IMG/VR virus record: IMGVR_UViG_3300050821_011111
Span: 1-39,858 of that record
Direction: 5' to 3' (one strand)
Origin: a virus
DNA length: 39,858 nt
Notes under the pieces: generated by a model
The model's database searches: none
What the model saw: only the letters and a program-made list of their open reading frames with translations
What the model was told of the DNA's origin: nothing
Translations under genes and position numbers: made by a program
Part shown: one piece after another, positions 1 through 8,806 of the stretch
Position numbering within the stretch: position 1 is the first letter of the stretch
How the letters are laid out: each line of letters begins with the position of its first letter

Positions 1-393
1 AAGCGCCTTATCGAGGTAAACGAGAACCCCGACGCGAAGGATAAGGCCTACTCTACGGCCCAGATCGTTAAAGCCGTCTTCGGCGACATCTACGGCGAAC
101 GGCTCCGCGAGACGAAGGAGAAGGCCGATAACTGGGCCCTAAAGAACGCCCAGCTCCGGGGCGAGCTTCTCGACCGGAACTCGATCCTACGGGGTATGGA
201 GCATATCGTCGCTGCGACGGCCCGGCTTATCGACGCCTCTAGCCTTTCCAAGACCGAGAAGACCGATCTCCGGAATACCCTAGCGACCTGGCCCGTAGTT
301 GTTCGGGGAGTAGCTGAGAAGCAGTCGCACGAAATCGCCGTCGGAAGTAAGAACGGGAAGGAGGGAGGAGAAAATGGCGAAGAAGAGGATTAG
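1..393 (+). CDS. Terminase small subunit, Nu1-like (5' partial at window edge)
   Basis: The frame is open from base 1 to a TAG at 391-393. The visible 130 residues contain a 'YSTAQIVKAVFGD' segment and a charged helical stretch ('RLRETKEKADNWALKNAQLRGEL'-type) of the sort that follows the N-terminal DNA-binding domain in lambda Nu1-family small terminases, which bind the packaging site and recruit the large subunit. The end overlaps the large terminase start by 20 nt, the usual small-then-large order. An internal ATG at 196 is unlikely to be the true start because coding character continues upstream. If the window is circular, the gene begins at ATG 39802 and encodes about 149 residues. The family call rests on pattern and position. 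Confidence 0.72.
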   Translation, partial: KRLIEVNENPDAKDKAYSTAQIVKAVFGDIYGERLRETKEKADNWALKNAQLRGELLDRNSILRGMEHIVAATARLIDASSLSKTEKTDLRNTLATWPVVVRGVAEKQSHEIAVGSKNGKEGGENGEEED

Positions 394-2419
394 GCGCGAT
401 CCGATCGAGGCCGAGACGCGGGACGAGGCGAACTGGATCCGCTCTCTTCTAACCCATTTCGCCCCCCGTAAACCGATCGCCCCGAGTAAGTGGCAAGAAC
501 TCTACCGGTTCGCTCCTCCCCATTCCCCGAGAGCAGGAAAGTGGCATAATGATCCGTACCAAGTCCAGCCCCTCGATACGATCCTCGAAGAAGGGGTCGC
601 GAGCCTAACCCTAATGTGGTGCTCCCAATTTATCGGTAAGTCGAGCATCGTTGAAGGGATCCTCGGCTGGCAGATCGACCAGGATCCAAGCGCTTGCGTC
701 GTCGTCCATCCGACCGGCGATAACGCGAAGGTCTGGTCTAAAAACCGGTTTACCCCGCTAATCGAGAGTATTCCGGCCCTAAGAAAGTTAGTCGACCGTA
801 AATCCCGCTCTAATATCGGGTCCGGCGAAAACACTGTTAGCCATAAGCTCTACCCCGGCGGCTACATCGTCGCCGGAGGCGCTAATAGCGCCGCCCAGCT
901 CTGCGCCCATACGGCCCGGATAACCTGCTTCGACGAGACGGACCGCTACCCGGCGATGGTCGGGAAGGTTAACCGGGAAGAGGGCGATGTTATCGTGTTA
1001 GTTGAACAGCGCTCCGCCCGGTTCCGGAACGCCTTCTCGATTAAGACGAGCACTCCGACGGTTAAGGGTTTTAGTAGGATCGAAGAAGAGTTCGGGAAGA
1101 CGGATAAGCGGAAGTGGTTTGTAAAGTGCCCGAACCCGAAGTGCCGCCTCGAATTCGTAATCCTCTGGAACCATATAAAGGTTCCCGAAGAGAAGGACGC
1201 GAAGGGAGAGATCGTTTCCCGGTATACCGCGAAAGCTTACTTAGAGTGTCCGAGCTGCGGTACCCATTATAACGACGACCGGAGGCAGGAGATGGTCCGG
1301 AAAGGCCGATGGATCGCTACTAATCCGGAGGTTAAGAACCATCGGGGCTATTGGGCGAACGCCTTCATTGTACTCGGTCCCGGTAAGGCCGGGTACGAGA
1401 GCTGGATGCATTACTTCTGGGACCGGTACCTAGCGGAGTCGGCGATGGGTTCCCGGGCGCTCCGGGAGTGGCAAAACTTAATCTGCGCCGAGACCTACGA
1501 GATCGAGAGTATTCCGCCGCCCGACTTTTTGACGTTGTATAACCGGCGCGAGTATTACGACGAGTTCGAAGGGGAGATCGTTCTCCCGGAACGCGTCCTG
1601 TTACTGACGGTCGGGATCGACGTCCAGCGGGACCGGGTCGAGATGGAGACGGTCGGTTGGGGTCTGAACGATGAAAGCTGGGGGATCGAGTACCGCGTCC
1701 TCCGGGGTAACCCGCAACTCCCGAAGTTCTGGGACGACGTCGATACCTACATAAAGAAGACCTTTCGGCATCCCTCGGGGCATATCCTCTCGCCCTACTG
1801 CACCTTAATCGATACCGGCGATAAACCGCATCCTATGTACGCCTTCGTCCGGAAGTGCGCGCCCCGGCTCGTCTTCGCGAGTAAAGGCTTTCAGGGGTTC
1901 CAGCCGAATTGGTGCAATCGGTCCGGCGGTTCTAACCAGCGGCTCTTTATCCTAAAGACCGATACCCCGAAGGAGAATCTCTACTCGAACCTCCGACTAA
2001 CCGATTACGGGCCCGGCTATTGCCACTACCCCTCGAACGACGCTTCGAATTACGATACGACCTATTTCGACCAGTTAACGAGCGAACGTTTAGTACAGAC
2101 TAGCAACTTCCCCCATTTCGAACTTCGCGCTTCCCATATCCGGAACGAGTCGCTCGACGTCCGGGTACTGGCGATGGCGGCGCGGGAAATCGCCGATCCG
2201 GATTGGGAGAAGACGCGGGCTTGGATCGCGTCGCCCCCGTCTAAAGATTGGCGTCCGAAGCCTCCGCCGCCCCCGGTCCCGGTTCCTCCGCTCGTCGTCG
2301 AAGACGGGTCGCTCGTCCCGAAAGAAGCTCCAAGGCCAGAACTTGTAGGGGCGAATAGTACTTCTCCTCCGTCTGGGCCGCGCCGTATTTCGGGTACTGG
2401 TTGGTCCCGGCCATTCTAA
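374..2419 (+). CDS. Terminase large subunit, GpA family
   Basis: ATPase-nuclease motor that packages DNA into the prohead. The 681-residue length fits the lambda GpA family. A Walker-A-like element 'WCSQFIGKSS' lies near residues 82-91 and a Walker B 'TCFDETD' near 164-170. A four-cysteine zinc-knuckle pair (CPNPKC 232-237, CPSC 272-275) sits between the ATPase and nuclease parts. Nuclease-type acidic residues appear in 'VGIDVQRD' (D396) and 'TLIDTGD' (D460). The C-terminus is a proline-rich tail. The ATG is preceded by a good GGAGG Shine-Dalgarno, unlike many later genes. The gene overlaps the small terminase by 20 nt and the next gene by TAATG. Confidence 0.95.
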   Translation: MAKKRIRRDPIEAETRDEANWIRSLLTHFAPRKPIAPSKWQELYRFAPPHSPRAGKWHNDPYQVQPLDTILEEGVASLTLMWCSQFIGKSSIVEGILGWQIDQDPSACVVVHPTGDNAKVWSKNRFTPLIESIPALRKLVDRKSRSNIGSGENTVSHKLYPGGYIVAGGANSAAQLCAHTARITCFDETDRYPAMVGKVNREEGDVIVLVEQRSARFRNAFSIKTSTPTVKGFSRIEEEFGKTDKRKWFVKCPNPKCRLEFVILWNHIKVPEEKDAKGEIVSRYTAKAYLECPSCGTHYNDDRRQEMVRKGRWIATNPEVKNHRGYWANAFIVLGPGKAGYESWMHYFWDRYLAESAMGSRALREWQNLICAETYEIESIPPPDFLTLYNRREYYDEFEGEIVLPERVLLLTVGIDVQRDRVEMETVGWGLNDESWGIEYRVLRGNPQLPKFWDDVDTYIKKTFRHPSGHILSPYCTLIDTGDKPHPMYAFVRKCAPRLVFASKGFQGFQPNWCNRSGGSNQRLFILKTDTPKENLYSNLRLTDYGPGYCHYPSNDASNYDTTYFDQLTSERLVQTSNFPHFELRASHIRNESLDVRVLAMAAREIADPDWEKTRAWIASPPSKDWRPKPPPPPVPVPPLVVEDGSLVPKEAPRPELVGANSTSPPSGPRRISGTGWSRPF

Positions 2420-3306
2420 TGGCGGAAAAATCGGTCGAAGAAGAGAAATTCTACTTTAACGAAGAAACGGTCTTAACGTTGTACTTCCGTTGGAAGGAAG
2501 CGAAGGAGGACCTCGCCCTTTTAAACGAACTCCTTCTTTCCTGTCTCCCGATCGTCGAGCGGTTAATCTCGCTCCGGGGAACGACCGATTTCGAGAGCGT
2601 CGAAGAGTTACGGAACCGGGCGCTTCTCCGGTTAGCGAAAGGGTTCCGGCGATGGTACGATCCGGCGAAAGGCCGGATCTTTACCTTTATTACGAAGACG
2701 ACGGAGCATGGTCTCGTCGACGCCGTTCGCCGCCGTCGGCGGGTTTCCTACCGGTATCTCCCGTTCGACGATCTTCTCGAAAATTCGGTCCGCTTCTCGG
2801 TAAATGGGCAGGAGCACGGGCAAGCGGTCGACGATATAGCCTACCGGGTCCGGCGGATCCGGACGCTCTCGGTTTGCCCTTTCGAGCAAGAGGCCCAGCG
2901 TTACCTCGTCCGTAATCTTCTCGAATCGAATTTCGCCTTCCGTCGGCACGAGGCCTCGGACGCGATCGTCGTCGTTTACGGCCTAACCCCGGAGCGGGCC
3001 CGGAAGCTTTACGATATTACCCTTCTCGCGATCCGGCGCGTTTTAATCGATAAGCGGAAGCTTAAGCCGATCGTCGCCGCCGATCTAATCGGGACCCGGG
3101 GCCGGGCGCTTCTCCGGTACGCGAACGTTCTTACCCCCGACGAATTCTCCCGGCTCGCTTACCTAATGCGGAACTTAGCCCCGGCGATTATCGAGGAGGG
3201 GGAATTTACCCTAAAGGAGATCCTTTACGGCTCCGAGCGGGGAGCCTACCTATTCCGGGGCGAGTTCCCGCTAAGGGTTCCCTTATTCGAGGATACGGCG
3301 GTTTAA
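2419..3306 (+). CDS. Sigma-70 region 2-like protein (putative phage sigma factor)
   Basis: The 295-residue protein starts at ATG 2419, overlapping the terminase stop as TAATG; an in-frame TTG at 2401 is less likely. Residues about 35-110 read like sigma region 2: 'LLSCLPIVERLI', then 'ELRNRALLRLAKGFRRWYDP', 'AKGRIFTFIT' and a basic 'LVDAVRRRRR' helix. This order resembles sigma factors such as T4 gp55 ('FDPSRG..F.TY' type). Residues about 150-200 could form a C-terminal helix-turn-helix. It lies in the packaging/head operon, where a sigma factor is unexpected in P2/lambda-type phages. A role in late-gene transcription is inferred; another head-operon helical protein is the alternative. Confidence 0.6.
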   Translation: MAEKSVEEEKFYFNEETVLTLYFRWKEAKEDLALLNELLLSCLPIVERLISLRGTTDFESVEELRNRALLRLAKGFRRWYDPAKGRIFTFITKTTEHGLVDAVRRRRRVSYRYLPFDDLLENSVRFSVNGQEHGQAVDDIAYRVRRIRTLSVCPFEQEAQRYLVRNLLESNFAFRRHEASDAIVVVYGLTPERARKLYDITLLAIRRVLIDKRKLKPIVAADLIGTRGRALLRYANVLTPDEFSRLAYLMRNLAPAIIEEGEFTLKEILYGSERGAYLFRGEFPLRVPLFEDTAV

Positions 3307-3311
3307 GCGAA

Positions 3312-3319
3312 CGTAGTTA
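3312..3319 (+). promoter_or_regulatory. CGTAGTTA leader motif, 10 nt before connector gene
   Basis: First copy of the recurring plus-strand motif; it lies between the sigma-like gene and the 3330 start. No clear Shine-Dalgarno follows (the spacer is pyrimidine-rich), so the motif may itself set transcription or translation initiation. Confidence 0.55.
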
Positions 3320-3329
3320 CCCCTTAACG

Positions 3330-3899
3330 ATGTATAACTCGCCGCTAATTCATCCCGTCTTCCCCGATCTCCTCGTCGCCGGAGATTCTTGGGACGTGAC
3401 GATGCCCTCCGGGGAATACGGCGGGGGGGATTGGACCGCCATTTTAACCTTCGGAGCCGGAGAAACGAAGCTCGTCTCGACCGCGATTCTCGACGGGGAT
3501 AATTTCCTCTGGACGATAGCGGGGACCGAGACCGCTCCGCTCGCGACCGTCGGAATAAATCCGTACTTGTTTACAATAACAGTAAGCGACGGCGTTCGCC
3601 GGTATACGGTCGATACGGGCCGGGTAAACGTCATTCCCGATATTACGACGACCGCGAATATAACGGGGACGAAGACCAACCTCCAGCTAATGCTAGAGGC
3701 GTGCGATAAATGTCTTACCGCGCTTCTAGGGCAGAAGACCACGATGGTTCAATTCGCGGGCCAGATGTACCAGTTCCACGAACTCGATAAGCTCTTTAAA
3801 GTCCGCCAAGCCCTCGCCGCCCAGGTCGCCGACGAGGCGGATTCTTTACGCGGCGCTTCCGCCTACCGGCAGTTCGTCTCGACCTTTATCGAGTACTAG
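3330..3899 (+). CDS. Head-tail connector, gpW-like C-terminal domain with beta-rich N-terminus
   Basis: The 189-residue protein has two parts. Residues 1 to about 105 are beta-rich and Ig/adhesin-like ('WTAILTFGAG', 'FTITVSDGVRRYTVDTG'). Residues about 115-189 form the helix-hairpin-helix pattern of lambda gpW-type connectors ('LEACDKCLTALLG', a short hairpin with 'MVQFAGQMYQFHELDKL', then a helix 'RQALAAQVADE'). Lambda gpW closes the portal after packaging, and the gene order terminase-gpW-portal is the same here. It starts 23 nt after the sigma-like gene and ends 3 nt before the portal. The family assignment is pattern-based; the N-terminal extension is not part of classical gpW. Confidence 0.6.
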   Translation: MYNSPLIHPVFPDLLVAGDSWDVTMPSGEYGGGDWTAILTFGAGETKLVSTAILDGDNFLWTIAGTETAPLATVGINPYLFTITVSDGVRRYTVDTGRVNVIPDITTTANITGTKTNLQLMLEACDKCLTALLGQKTTMVQFAGQMYQFHELDKLFKVRQALAAQVADEADSLRGASAYRQFVSTFIEY

Positions 3900-3902
3900 A
3901 AT

Positions 3903-5582
3903 ATGGCGATCCTTTCTAGCCTTCGTAACCTTTTCCTCGGGCCGCCGGTCTCGACGGCGATCCCGGAGATCCGGCTTAAGGAACGCAGTATCCCCGGGGA
4001 TACTGGACTTCCGTCGATTTCGCCCGGGACGCTCTGGTCGAAAGAGGACGCTTGGCTCGACCGGGCGCTTAATCCGTACAGCGAGCGTTTATACGACGCG
4101 GCGGCGGTCCGGCCCTATACCGCCGACTGGCAAGGGTTCGCGACGTCCGGTTCCTACGAGATCCTAAACGCCTGGCGGAGGATCTGCTATCTAGCGCGGG
4201 ATCTCGAACGGAACAATAGCCACGTTATCGCCTTTCTCCGGGAACTCCGGAATAACGTTCTCGGCTCGACCGGTATCCGGATGCAGCCCCGGGTCCGGCT
4301 TCAGCGGGGCGGTAAGCTTAATAAGCCGTTGAACGCCCTAATAAAGGAGGCGTGGCTCGATTTCCGGAGGAGCGGGGTTTACGAGGTAACGGAACAGTGG
4401 TCCGGAGCGACCCTCGACGAGATGTGCTTACAACGGATGGCGACGGACGGCGGAGCCCTCCTTAAGCTTCATCGGGGCTATCGGGGTAACAAGTACCGGT
4501 TCGCGGTCCAGGCGATGGAGGTCGACTCCCTCGATATAATGGCGAACACCTCGAACCCGCCGAACGCCAACCGGATAACCACCGGCGTCGAGACGAACGA
4601 TCTCGGAAAACCGGTCGCCTACCACTGCCTCGACTTCTATCAAGCGGACCTCTGGTCGAACCAGATTACCGGTAAACGGGTCCGGATCGAAGCGGAGGAT
4701 ATGCTTCATCTCTGGCTCCCGACTCGGATTACCGCCGTACGAGGGATCTCGTGGTTTACGTCCGCGATGATCGACCTACGGATGCTCGGGAAGTACGAGG
4801 AAGCGGCGGTTATTAGCGCCCGGAATGCGGCGGCGAAGATGGGCTTCTACGAGCGGACGATGGACGCTCCCCGTTACGAGGGCCAAGGCCAGCGGCCCGA
4901 CGGCTCGATTATCGAGGAAATTACGCCCGGCCTAATCGGGGAGCTTCCCCCGGGTTACACGTTTAAACCCTTCGATCCTGGTCAACCGAACGAACAATAT
5001 GCGCACTTCAAAAAAGGCATTTTGAGGACGATTTCGAGCGGGCTCGGGGTAATGTATTCGAGCGTCGCGAACGATCTAGAGTCGGTTAACTATAGCTCGG
5101 CCCGGTTCGGTAAAGACATCGAGAACGAAAACTGGCGTTGTCTCCAGCGGTTCCTCGTCGAACAGCTACTCGCGAAAATCTTTAAGCCTTGGCTAGAATG
5201 CGCGGTTCTGGCCGGGATTATCCCGATCCCGTTTAGTTCGGTCGACGCAGTCTGCGCGAGTATCGTTTTTCGGCCCCGGGGATATTCCTACGTCGATCCG
5301 ACGAAAGAAACTCAATCGGCCCTCGCTTCGATCGACGGCGGTCTCGCGACCCGGCGGAAAGAGCTAGGCGATCTTGGAATCGATTACGACGAGTTTCTCG
5401 ACGAGGTCGAGGCCGAACGCGACGAGCAGGAGGAACGCGGGATCGTTTTCGTTAACCCCTATTCCCGACAGCCGGAAGTCGAGGCGACGACCGAAGATCC
5501 TTCGAGTTCCCCGGGGAATCCTCCTTCGACGGAAAGTAGCGCCTCGACGAACGGTTCGGCGAAACCGGCGAAACGGGTCTAA
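3903..5582 (+). CDS. Portal protein, lambda gpB family
   Basis: Forms the dodecameric portal ring through which DNA enters the head. The 559-residue length fits the lambda portal family. Diagnostic stretches include 'RDLERNNSHVIAFLRELRNN' (about 99-118), 'DMLHLWLPTRITAVRGISW' and the conserved C-terminal-half signature 'LRTISSGLGVMYSSVANDL' followed by 'NYSSARFG'. The last 40 residues are Ser/Thr/Pro-rich and probably disordered. Codon use in 4978-5030, just before the conserved signature, departs from the rest of the gene (CAA, CAC, TTG, AGG codons). The start is three bases after the preceding stop. Confidence 0.93.
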   Translation: MAILSSLRNLFLGPPVSTAIPEIRLKERSIPGDTGLPSISPGTLWSKEDAWLDRALNPYSERLYDAAAVRPYTADWQGFATSGSYEILNAWRRICYLARDLERNNSHVIAFLRELRNNVLGSTGIRMQPRVRLQRGGKLNKPLNALIKEAWLDFRRSGVYEVTEQWSGATLDEMCLQRMATDGGALLKLHRGYRGNKYRFAVQAMEVDSLDIMANTSNPPNANRITTGVETNDLGKPVAYHCLDFYQADLWSNQITGKRVRIEAEDMLHLWLPTRITAVRGISWFTSAMIDLRMLGKYEEAAVISARNAAAKMGFYERTMDAPRYEGQGQRPDGSIIEEITPGLIGELPPGYTFKPFDPGQPNEQYAHFKKGILRTISSGLGVMYSSVANDLESVNYSSARFGKDIENENWRCLQRFLVEQLLAKIFKPWLECAVLAGIIPIPFSSVDAVCASIVFRPRGYSYVDPTKETQSALASIDGGLATRRKELGDLGIDYDEFLDEVEAERDEQEERGIVFVNPYSRQPEVEATTEDPSSSPGNPPSTESSASTNGSAKPAKRV

Positions 5583-5599
5583 GCGACGGAAAGCGGGGG

Positions 5600-5607
5600 C
5601 GTAGTTA
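5600..5607 (+). promoter_or_regulatory. CGTAGTTA leader motif, 6 nt before protease-capsid gene
   Basis: The motif sits in the 31-nt gap between portal and protease-capsid. The spacer to the ATG is GGGGTT, which could add weak Shine-Dalgarno character. Confidence 0.55.
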
Positions 5608-5613
5608 GGGGTT

Positions 5614-7809
5614 ATGGATCTCCCTCTCCAGTTTCGCGCTTTAACCCTAGTCCCCGAGAATCCGGTTAATCTCGAAGAGCGGACGGTCCGGATGAGCTTT
5701 TCGAGCCGGGAACCGGTCGCCCGGTTAGTCGAAGGGAAAATGTATTTCGAGCGTCTCTCGCACGAGGACTCCGCGATCGATAGCGTTCGGCTCGAAAATC
5801 GGAGCGTCCCGTTTCTCGATAATCATAATTGGGACCGGGTCGGCGGGAAGGTTATCGAGCACTCCGTCCGGGGCGATAAAGGGTACGCGACCGTGAAGAT
5901 GAGCCGTAACCCGCTCGGGACCGAGATGCTTAACGACATCTCCGACGGCGTCCGGACCGAGGTAAGCGTCGGGTACCGGGTAATGTCGATGAAGCGGACC
6001 GGGAGTATTGACGGGAAGGACGAGTTTACCGTGACGCGGTGGATGCCGTACGAGCTTTCGTTAGTCGGCGTTCCGGCGGACGCGACGATCGGGATCGGAC
6101 GGGCGGCGGAAGACCTTTATCCGGTCGAAATCGTCGACGAAGAACGGGCCGATAAGGCCGACGACGACGACGATCATTACTCGACGTACGGCGACGTCGA
6201 GTACGCCGATAAGAAGAATCATAAGTACCCGATCGATACGAAGGCGCACGCCAAAGCGGCCTGGAGCTACATAAATATGCCGAAGAATGCGGCGAAATAT
6301 AGCTCCTCGGAACTCTCGACGATTAAGGGCCGGATTAAGGCCGCCGCGAAGAAATTTGGGATCGAAGTTTCCGACGAAGAGCGGGCCGAAGTAGCCGCGA
6401 CGCCGGGCGTAGTTAGCGAGTTAGAACACCGAAAACTTATGGCCGATAACGAATCCACCGCCGCTAACGCTAAACCCTTCGTTGAGGTTGTCGTGGAGAC
6501 GCCCGACCAGATCCGCGAGATCGAACTAACCCGAACGCGGGAAATTATGGCGGTCGGGAACCGCTTCGGCGCAATTAAAGAAGCGGAAGAGTACGTCCGT
6601 TCCGGTAAAATGCTCGCCGACTTTAACTCCTATATCCTGGAGAACAAGGTCAATACCGCTCCGCCGATCTCGGTCCGGACCCTCGACTCGAACGTCGGGA
6701 CGAACGCCCGGGAGCGGAAGCAGTACAACCTAGCGAAAGCGATCCTAGAAGGCGCGGAACATATTTCCGGGTTCGAACGCGAGATGTCCTTAGAGGTCGC
6801 GAAACAGGTAGGCCGTAATCCGACCGGTTTCTTCATTCCCGAATTTTCCCTTATGCCGCAGGGGATGCCGGGAGTGTACTCCCGGGCCGGAGATCTTCTC
6901 GCGACCGGCGGCGCTTCGACCGGCGGCGCTCTCGTCCCAACGATCATCGATAATAGCCTTATCCCGTTCCTCCGGACGAAGATGGTAATTGGGCGGATGG
7001 GGGCGACGGTATTCTCCGGTCTAACCGGGAATTTCGCTATGCCCCGCCAGACGTCGACCGCGACGGCGACCTGGAATTCCGAAGTCCAGGACATTACCCG
7101 GTCCGGCCAAACTTTCGATCAGGTCGTTTTCCAACCCCAACGGCTCGGCGCGGTTACCGCGTTCTCGAAGTGGCTATTGCAACAGGCCGTCGTCGACGTC
7201 CAAACCGTCGTTCGCGACGATCTCCTAGAGACCGTCGCCCACGCCCAGGATAGCGCCGCTCTTTACGGGACCGGTATTAACAACCAGCCGGTCGGAATTT
7301 TCGCGACGACCGCCGATACCGTCTGGCCGTCCGCGTATACGAAGATGAGTCCTTCCGTAACCTTCGGGAGCGGGTACCCGACCTGGAGTAAAGTCGTCCA
7401 GTTCGAGGGTAATATCGAGAGTAATAATATCGATCTCGACGATGGGACGTGCGGGTACGTTACGAGCCCGAACGTTAAGACGCTCTGGAAGACGATGGCG
7501 AAAGTGGATCCCCGGGCGACGAATCAATTTTATCCTTCCTTTATCTGGGAGGACGGAGCGGCTCCGGGAGAAGGCCGGGTAAACGGCTTTAAGGCTCTCG
7601 CGACGAATCAGATTACCAACGACAAGGTAGTCTTCGGTCGCTGGCGGGATCTAATCTCGGCGATGTGGGGAGGGATCGATCTAATGACCGATCCGTATAC
7701 GCTAGCAAGTACCTTCCAGATCCGGGTTATTATTAACCTGATGTGCGACATCGACTTCCGGTACGGCCCCGCTTTCTGCTACTCGACCGACTCGGGGCTC
7801 TTCAAGTAA
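5614..7809 (+). CDS. Fused prohead protease - DUF6582-like linker - major capsid protein (HK97 type)
   Basis: One 731-residue frame carries three parts. Residues 1 to about 165 form an HK97-type (S78) prohead protease with candidate His71 ('FLDNHNWD'), Ser118 ('RTEVSVGYRV') and the 'YELSLVGVPAD' motif. Residues about 188-250 match the DUF6582 pattern ('YGDVEYADKK', 'YPIDTKAHAKAAWSYI', 'IKGRIKAAAKKFGI'). Residues about 276-731 form the HK97-fold capsid ('GGALVPTIIDNSLIPFLR', 'FAMPRQTSTATATW', 'NQPVGIFATT'). The fused protease would cleave itself from the coat protein during maturation. An internal ATG at 6439 (MADNES), 23 nt after an internal CGTAGTTA, could also yield separate capsid. A terminator follows the gene. 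Confidence 0.9.
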   Translation: MDLPLQFRALTLVPENPVNLEERTVRMSFSSREPVARLVEGKMYFERLSHEDSAIDSVRLENRSVPFLDNHNWDRVGGKVIEHSVRGDKGYATVKMSRNPLGTEMLNDISDGVRTEVSVGYRVMSMKRTGSIDGKDEFTVTRWMPYELSLVGVPADATIGIGRAAEDLYPVEIVDEERADKADDDDDHYSTYGDVEYADKKNHKYPIDTKAHAKAAWSYINMPKNAAKYSSSELSTIKGRIKAAAKKFGIEVSDEERAEVAATPGVVSELEHRKLMADNESTAANAKPFVEVVVETPDQIREIELTRTREIMAVGNRFGAIKEAEEYVRSGKMLADFNSYILENKVNTAPPISVRTLDSNVGTNARERKQYNLAKAILEGAEHISGFEREMSLEVAKQVGRNPTGFFIPEFSLMPQGMPGVYSRAGDLLATGGASTGGALVPTIIDNSLIPFLRTKMVIGRMGATVFSGLTGNFAMPRQTSTATATWNSEVQDITRSGQTFDQVVFQPQRLGAVTAFSKWLLQQAVVDVQTVVRDDLLETVAHAQDSAALYGTGINNQPVGIFATTADTVWPSAYTKMSPSVTFGSGYPTWSKVVQFEGNIESNNIDLDDGTCGYVTSPNVKTLWKTMAKVDPRATNQFYPSFIWEDGAAPGEGRVNGFKALATNQITNDKVVFGRWRDLISAMWGGIDLMTDPYTLASTFQIRVIINLMCDIDFRYGPAFCYSTDSGLFK
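6408..6415 (+). promoter_or_regulatory. Internal CGTAGTTA copy before possible capsid start
   Basis: An exact motif copy lies inside the protease-capsid frame, 23 nt before an in-frame ATG at 6439 that would begin the capsid part. The gap is longer than at gene starts (6-14 nt), so it may be chance or an internal start signal. Confidence 0.25.
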
Positions 7810-7831
7810 GAGACTTTTCTTAGATAGACGG

Positions 7832-7870
7832 AGCCCCCGGCGAATAAGAGTACCCGGGGGCTTTTCTTTT
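7832..7870 (+). terminator. Rho-independent terminator after capsid gene
   Basis: A 9-bp GC-rich stem (AGCCCCCGG with CCGGGGGCT, arms 7832-7840 and 7854-7862) is followed by the T-rich tract TTTTCTTTT. It ends about 32 nt before the next start codon, so the downstream gene needs its own start signal. Confidence 0.85.
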
Positions 7871-7886
7871 CCGGCGGGAGGGAGCG

Positions 7887-7894
7887 CGTAGTTA
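7887..7894 (+). promoter_or_regulatory. CGTAGTTA leader motif, 8 nt before 7903 gene
   Basis: The motif falls in the 32 nt between the terminator T-tract and the next ATG. That placement favours a transcription start function. The spacer AGGGGGAA also offers a Shine-Dalgarno-like purine run. Confidence 0.6.
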
Positions 7895-7902
7895 AGGGGG
7901 AA

Positions 7903-8244
7903 ATGTCCGAAGTCTCCGATAATTTCCTCGACGCCTTCTCCGACGCCCTTTCGGTCGACGGCGACGATATTCTCTTTACCTTCGCCGACGGGGTTCCCCG
8001 GCTTATAACCTGTCTCTGGGTTAAGGACGTCTCGGCCTATATGCATACCCATACCCACGGGACGAACCCGGTCCTTTACGAGAACCAGAAGATCGCCCTT
8101 ATCCGGGAGGCCGACGTTCCGGCGAACGCCCGGATGCGGGCCAACGATTATCTCTTCGTCGGTAATACCCGGTATAAGATTATGCAAGCCCGGTTAAAGG
8201 ATTCGATCTGGACGCTACAACTAATGATCCTGACGACGTCGTAA
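7903..8244 (+). CDS. Head-tail joining/neck protein (FII-like by position)
   Basis: The 113-residue protein has an acidic N-terminal helix followed by a beta-rich body: 'DILFTFADG', a central strand pair, then 'ANDYLFVGNTRYKIMQARLKD'. The pattern 'low-complexity start, strand, ..D.v.v.g..y.v....d..g...L.L' is common among lambda FII-type head-tail joining proteins. The position between the capsid and a gpZ-like gene agrees. No catalytic residues are visible. It is the first gene after the capsid terminator and ends 4 nt before the next start. Identification is mainly positional. Confidence 0.45.
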   Translation: MSEVSDNFLDAFSDALSVDGDDILFTFADGVPRLITCLWVKDVSAYMHTHTHGTNPVLYENQKIALIREADVPANARMRANDYLFVGNTRYKIMQARLKDSIWTLQLMILTTS

Positions 8245-8248
8245 ACGT

Positions 8249-8806
8249 ATGCCTCTAATCGATATATCGTGGCGGGTTGAGAATCTCGATAAGGTTATCT
8301 CGGATCTTTCGAAGATCCCCGGCGGAGCCGCTTTCGCCGTCTCGCACGCCATTATGGATACGCTTCGGGCGGTCCGGACCCAGGCGGCCCGCGCCGCCCG
8401 GGAACGTTATAATATTCCGTACGGCTGGGTTTTAAAAGCGTTCGGGACGCCGCGAGTAGCGGGAATGTACGGTCTTCTCCGGAGTACCGGAGCCCGGGCT
8501 CCGCTCCACCTTTTCCCCCACTCGGATATTCGACCGAGTGGCGTCCAGGTCCAGGAGGTTAAGGGCCAGACTATGCTTATCCGGCACGCCTTTCGCGAGG
8601 CCGTCGTCGGACGCGGAAGCGGGTATACCGGTTACCGGGGCGCTCCAAAGTATCCGATCCACGCGATCGTCGGTCGGGCCGCGCCGCAAATGATCGACGA
8701 ACAGAGTACCGTCTGGCCGAAGATCGAAGCGTTCGAGCGTTCGAAGCTCCAGGAGCGGCTCGCCCATTACATCGGAGCGATCCTCGGAGGGGATATTAAA
8801 GTCTAA
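8249..8806 (+). CDS. Minor tail protein, gpZ-like
   Basis: The 185-residue protein resembles lambda gpZ-family tail completion proteins. It has an N-terminal strand-helix unit ('WRVENLDKVISDLSKIPGG'), a long basic helix ('AVRTQAARAARERYNIP'), a central beta region, then 'IHAIVGRAAPQMI' and a C-terminal helix. In lambda, gpZ acts where the tail tip or terminator meets the head. The gene starts 4 nt after the previous stop and its TAA overlaps the next ATG (TAATG), implying translational coupling. No unusual features were seen. Confidence 0.6.
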   Translation: MPLIDISWRVENLDKVISDLSKIPGGAAFAVSHAIMDTLRAVRTQAARAARERYNIPYGWVLKAFGTPRVAGMYGLLRSTGARAPLHLFPHSDIRPSGVQVQEVKGQTMLIRHAFREAVVGRGSGYTGYRGAPKYPIHAIVGRAAPQMIDEQSTVWPKIEAFERSKLQERLAHYIGAILGGDIKV

